From assembly GCF_026000775.1 (NCBI RefSeq), contig NZ_AP026830.1:2317056-2381055 (forward strand): a DNA stretch of 64,000 bases. Reading direction: 5' to 3'. This stretch comes from Vulcanisaeta souniana JCM 11219 (GTDB lineage: Archaea > Thermoproteota > Thermoprotei > Thermoproteales > Thermocladiaceae). Below are positions 62,087 to 64,000 of the stretch, in pieces (position 1 is the first letter of the stretch; the number at the start of each line of letters is the position of its first letter). A program made the translations under genes and the position numbers. The notes below the pieces were generated by a model. That model had not been told where the DNA came from and ran no database searches. It saw nothing but the letters and a program-made list of their open reading frames with translations.

Positions 62087-62275
62087 TTGGGCTTTATTGC
62101 CTATCGTGAGAGATTGTTTTGGCGCGACTTGGGTAACCATAATGTCTCCATTTACCGTGAACCCATGAACCCTCACCCTTTAGGGCGTGAAGGAGGTCAG
62201 TTATGCATTATGCCCAAGTCTAGAAACATACCTAGATATTTTGTTAATATACTCCTTGGGGAATTACGAAGATAA
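62087..62275 (+). pseudogene. Probable remnant of an IS605-type element end
   Basis: This 62-codon frame contains EPMNPHPLGREGGQLC, which resembles the C-terminal tail and right-end region of archaeal IS605 OrfB/TnpB genes, and has no start context. The upstream part (YRERLFWRDLGNHNVSIY) is compatible with the same gene. Only the tail survives, with no transposase core, so it is taken as a relic between the Nudix gene and the dehydrogenase gene. The evidence is weak. Confidence 0.4.
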
Positions 62276-62300
62276 TTAAACATGCATTAAAGGCGAAAAA

Positions 62301-63332
62301 CTATAGCAGGGCTTGCAAAGGCCTAACTGAGAGGACCTCAGGGTTTGCAAGGTAAAGTGGTCTCTTTCCCATTAATACGTTGATTAAATTCCTAACAGTG
62401 ACCTCTGCCATTCTCTCCCTTGTTTCGTAAGTCGCAGAACCAATGTGTGGAACAAGGACGACATTATCGAACTTTGTCAATTCATGGTTGCTCGGTAGGG
62501 GTTCCTCCTCGAATACATCTAATGCAGCACCAGCTATCCAACCCTCCCTGAGCGCCTTAACTAGGGCCTTTGTATCCACTATGTCGCCCCTGGCCACGTT
62601 TACTAAGTAGGCGCTCTTCTTCATCAGCCTTAGCCTCTCCTCATTTATTAGATGCCTAGTTTCTGGGGATGCGGCTATCGTCACCATAACATAATCAGCC
62701 TCATTAAGTACTGACTCCAGGGGCCTATATTCAATACCAAGTGCAAACTCTATCTGTGGTTTCCTCGTCCTTGACCAATAAATAACCTTCATATTAAACG
62801 CCCTTGCCCTCCGGGCCAATGCAGCACCGATATTTCCCAATCCTATTATGCCCATTGTGGTTCCATGAACATCATTGCCAAGGAGCCAACCCCACTTATC
62901 ATGTATCTCGCCTGCCCTGATCATTCTATCCCCAAGCACTATCTTCCTAGCCAGTGCTATCAATAGTCCCATTGCCAGGTCAGCCACAGCCTCAACAAGG
63001 ACCTCTGGGGTGTGTGTTACGTATATTCCCCTCTCTGTGGCTGCCTTAACGTCTATATGATCAATGCCGACACTGTACGTACTAATAACGAATAATTTAC
63101 TTGCCTCATTAATTAATGACCTACCTATTGTATCACCTAGGGTTACAATAGCCCCAACACAATTCCTAAACATTTCAACCCAAACCTCCCTTGGCGGTGA
63201 CGCTTGCTTACTCCACATGGGCCCCGTCTCCTTCCACATCCTAATCTCTATTGGTAATTTATTAAGTTCTGCATATATTATTGAGGGCAGGTTACTCCTG
63301 CTGATGAAAACGCAGGGACCGACCATCGCCAT
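62301..63332 (-). CDS. D-2-hydroxyacid dehydrogenase / glyoxylate reductase-like
   Basis: A 343-aa NAD(P)-dependent enzyme. The Rossmann motif MGIIGLGNIGAALARRARAF near residue 158 and the catalytic Arg/Glu/His set are present: LVNVARGDIVD (Arg), DVFEEEPL (Glu) and VLVPHIGSATYETRERMA (His). Glyoxylate or hydroxypyruvate reduction is typical of archaeal members. Leaderless start at ATG 63332 or 63326, about 25 nt after a CATTATAAG TATA element; the frame is open to 63341. Confidence 0.87.
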   Translation of the reverse strand: MAMVGPCVFISRSNLPSIIYAELNKLPIEIRMWKETGPMWSKQASPPREVWVEMFRNCVGAIVTLGDTIGRSLINEASKLFVISTYSVGIDHIDVKAATERGIYVTHTPEVLVEAVADLAMGLLIALARKIVLGDRMIRAGEIHDKWGWLLGNDVHGTTMGIIGLGNIGAALARRARAFNMKVIYWSRTRKPQIEFALGIEYRPLESVLNEADYVMVTIAASPETRHLINEERLRLMKKSAYLVNVARGDIVDTKALVKALREGWIAGAALDVFEEEPLPSNHELTKFDNVVLVPHIGSATYETRERMAEVTVRNLINVLMGKRPLYLANPEVLSVRPLQALL

Positions 63333-63414
63333 TTCAATCATGTAACAGCTTATAATGTTTTTCAGCGCATATAGTTAGTATTAAATAGTTAGTGAACCTA
63401 ATTATTGATTGTTA

Positions 63415-63669
63415 ATGGTCACAATTAGAGACGTATTGAACAAGCTTAAGTGGACAAATCAAATCAATAACTACATAGTGGTTTATGTGTCTAGGGGATC
63501 GCCGAATAATGAGGAAGTTGTTGAGTTATCGAGAGTGATTATGATTAGTAAGGATGGCTTTACATACATAAGTAATAGGGGTAGGGAGACGTACATACCG
63601 TATCACAGGGTAATAGAGATTAGGCATAGAGATGGCACGGTGATATTCCATAGAAACGTACCTCATTGA
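63415..63669 (+). CDS. DUF504/UPF0248 protein
   Basis: An 84-aa protein (MVTIRDVLNKLKW..., then ETYIPYHRVIEIRHRDGTVIF) with the pattern of archaeal UPF0248/DUF504: an N-terminal RD.L..l.W segment and a C-terminal YIPYHRI..I motif containing a conserved His. The function of this family is poorly known, with RNA-related roles suggested. ATG 63415 is preferred over TTG 63409. Convergent with dph5, 17 bp apart. Confidence 0.75.
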   Translation: MVTIRDVLNKLKWTNQINNYIVVYVSRGSPNNEEVVELSRVIMISKDGFTYISNRGRETYIPYHRVIEIRHRDGTVIFHRNVPH

Positions 63670-63686
63670 CTCAAGGCGATACTGAA

Positions 63687-64000
63687 TCAAACAGGGCTTT
63701 TATTAATGAACCTCTTAATGAGTAATTGATGTTTATGTACCAACTCCTCATTGGCATTCAATACATTGACCAAGTAGTCTATTTCCACGGGATTCAATAA
63801 CCCTGGAACAACAAGGACATGCGGCGTATCACCAATACTAGGTACATTACCTATTGTTGATACGTCAATACGCTGATCATCCCAGCCAACCCTGGCTGCG
63901 TATATAACCATCAATTCATCATTTATGACGCCAAGGCCACCCACTCTCTCCATCTCCCTGAGTACGTTAATTGCATCAGGGGCGCTCATGAAGTCACCAT
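63687..64000 (-). CDS. dph5: Diphthine synthase, 3' part only
   Basis: The last 104 codons of a gene that runs off the right edge. The segment MSAPDAINVLREMERVGGLGVINDELMVIYAARVGWDDQR and then DTPHVLVVPGLLNPVEIDYLV matches the C-terminal domain of Dph5, which trimethylates the modified histidine of elongation factor 2 during diphthamide synthesis. The internal Met at 63989 is not the start because the frame continues to 64000. The N-terminal AdoMet domain is outside the window. Confidence 0.75.
   Translation of the reverse strand, partial: GDFMSAPDAINVLREMERVGGLGVINDELMVIYAARVGWDDQRIDVSTIGNVPSIGDTPHVLVVPGLLNPVEIDYLVNVLNANEELVHKHQLLIKRFINKSPV

Noticed and set aside
1-64000. CRISPR array, rRNA operon or intact insertion sequence
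   Set aside because: No regularly spaced direct repeats, no rRNA-like sequence and no complete transposase were seen in the window.

Overview
This window looks like chromosomal DNA of a hyperthermophilic crenarchaeon of the Thermoproteales, most probably near Vulcanisaeta or Caldivirga. That is an inference from gene content, not a database match. The support is archaeal information-processing genes (PCNA, PriS, GINS, aIF2-alpha, TFS, Nop10, S27e, L44e, S19e, L39e, L15e, RNase P proteins, STT3), a complete archaeal-style sulfate-reduction gene set, a PaREP1-type pseudogene, and many leaderless genes whose TATA box lies about 25 nt before the start codon.

Layout. 0-3.7 kb: galT (cut by the edge) and galK, a decayed YbaK pseudogene, an NSUN-type RNA methyltransferase and a small winged-helix-like protein. 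3.7-10.2 kb: fused siroheme decarboxylase AhbAB, a PsiE-like membrane protein, a GC-rich structured segment that may be an ncRNA, two A-type ATPase stalk subunits, a membrane protein, an aldo/keto reductase and an MNT/HEPN pair whose HEPN gene is broken by a stop codon. 10.2-32.7 kb: a sulfate-respiration island with dsrC, dsrAB, a DsrE-like protein, dsrMK, the aprM-aprB-aprA-sat operon, a SUMT-like methyltransferase with a DsrN/CbiA-like amidase, and two TauE/SafE exporters, plus hypothetical proteins and three helix-turn-helix proteins. 32.7-42.7 kb: a PaREP1 pseudogene, tRNA-Arg(TCT), aldose 1-epimerase, STT3, and a translation/replication cluster. 42.7-51.2 kb: a peptide/oligosaccharide ABC transporter and a flavin reductase. 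51.2-54.8 kb: a C/D box sRNA candidate and the Pop5-Rpp30-COG1325-L15e block with a THUMP protein. 54.8-64 kb: an M20 peptidase, hemA, hemL, ndk, glucose dehydrogenase, a cyclase-family hydrolase, a Nudix hydrolase, a hydroxyacid dehydrogenase, a DUF504 protein and the 3' end of dph5.

How the genes work together. Sat and AprBA reduce sulfate to sulfite and DsrAB with DsrC reduces sulfite onward; AprM and DsrMK would link these steps to membrane quinones. HemA and HemL make the tetrapyrrole precursor. The SUMT-like enzyme and DsrN would supply siroheme (amide) for DsrAB, and AhbAB would divert siroheme to heme b for the membrane cytochromes. TauE/SafE proteins could move sulfite or another sulfur oxyanion across the membrane.

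The most interesting signal is a palindrome, TTNCAC-N7-GTGNAA with small variations, lying just upstream of the TATA box of seven transcription units: dsrC, dsrAB, dsrMK, aprM-aprBA-sat, SUMT-dsrN, an unknown gene at 29.2 kb, and the first tauE. Two paralogous helix-turn-helix proteins with six shared cysteines sit between these operons. Together they suggest an undescribed, possibly redox- or sulfur-sensing, regulatory system for archaeal sulfate respiration.
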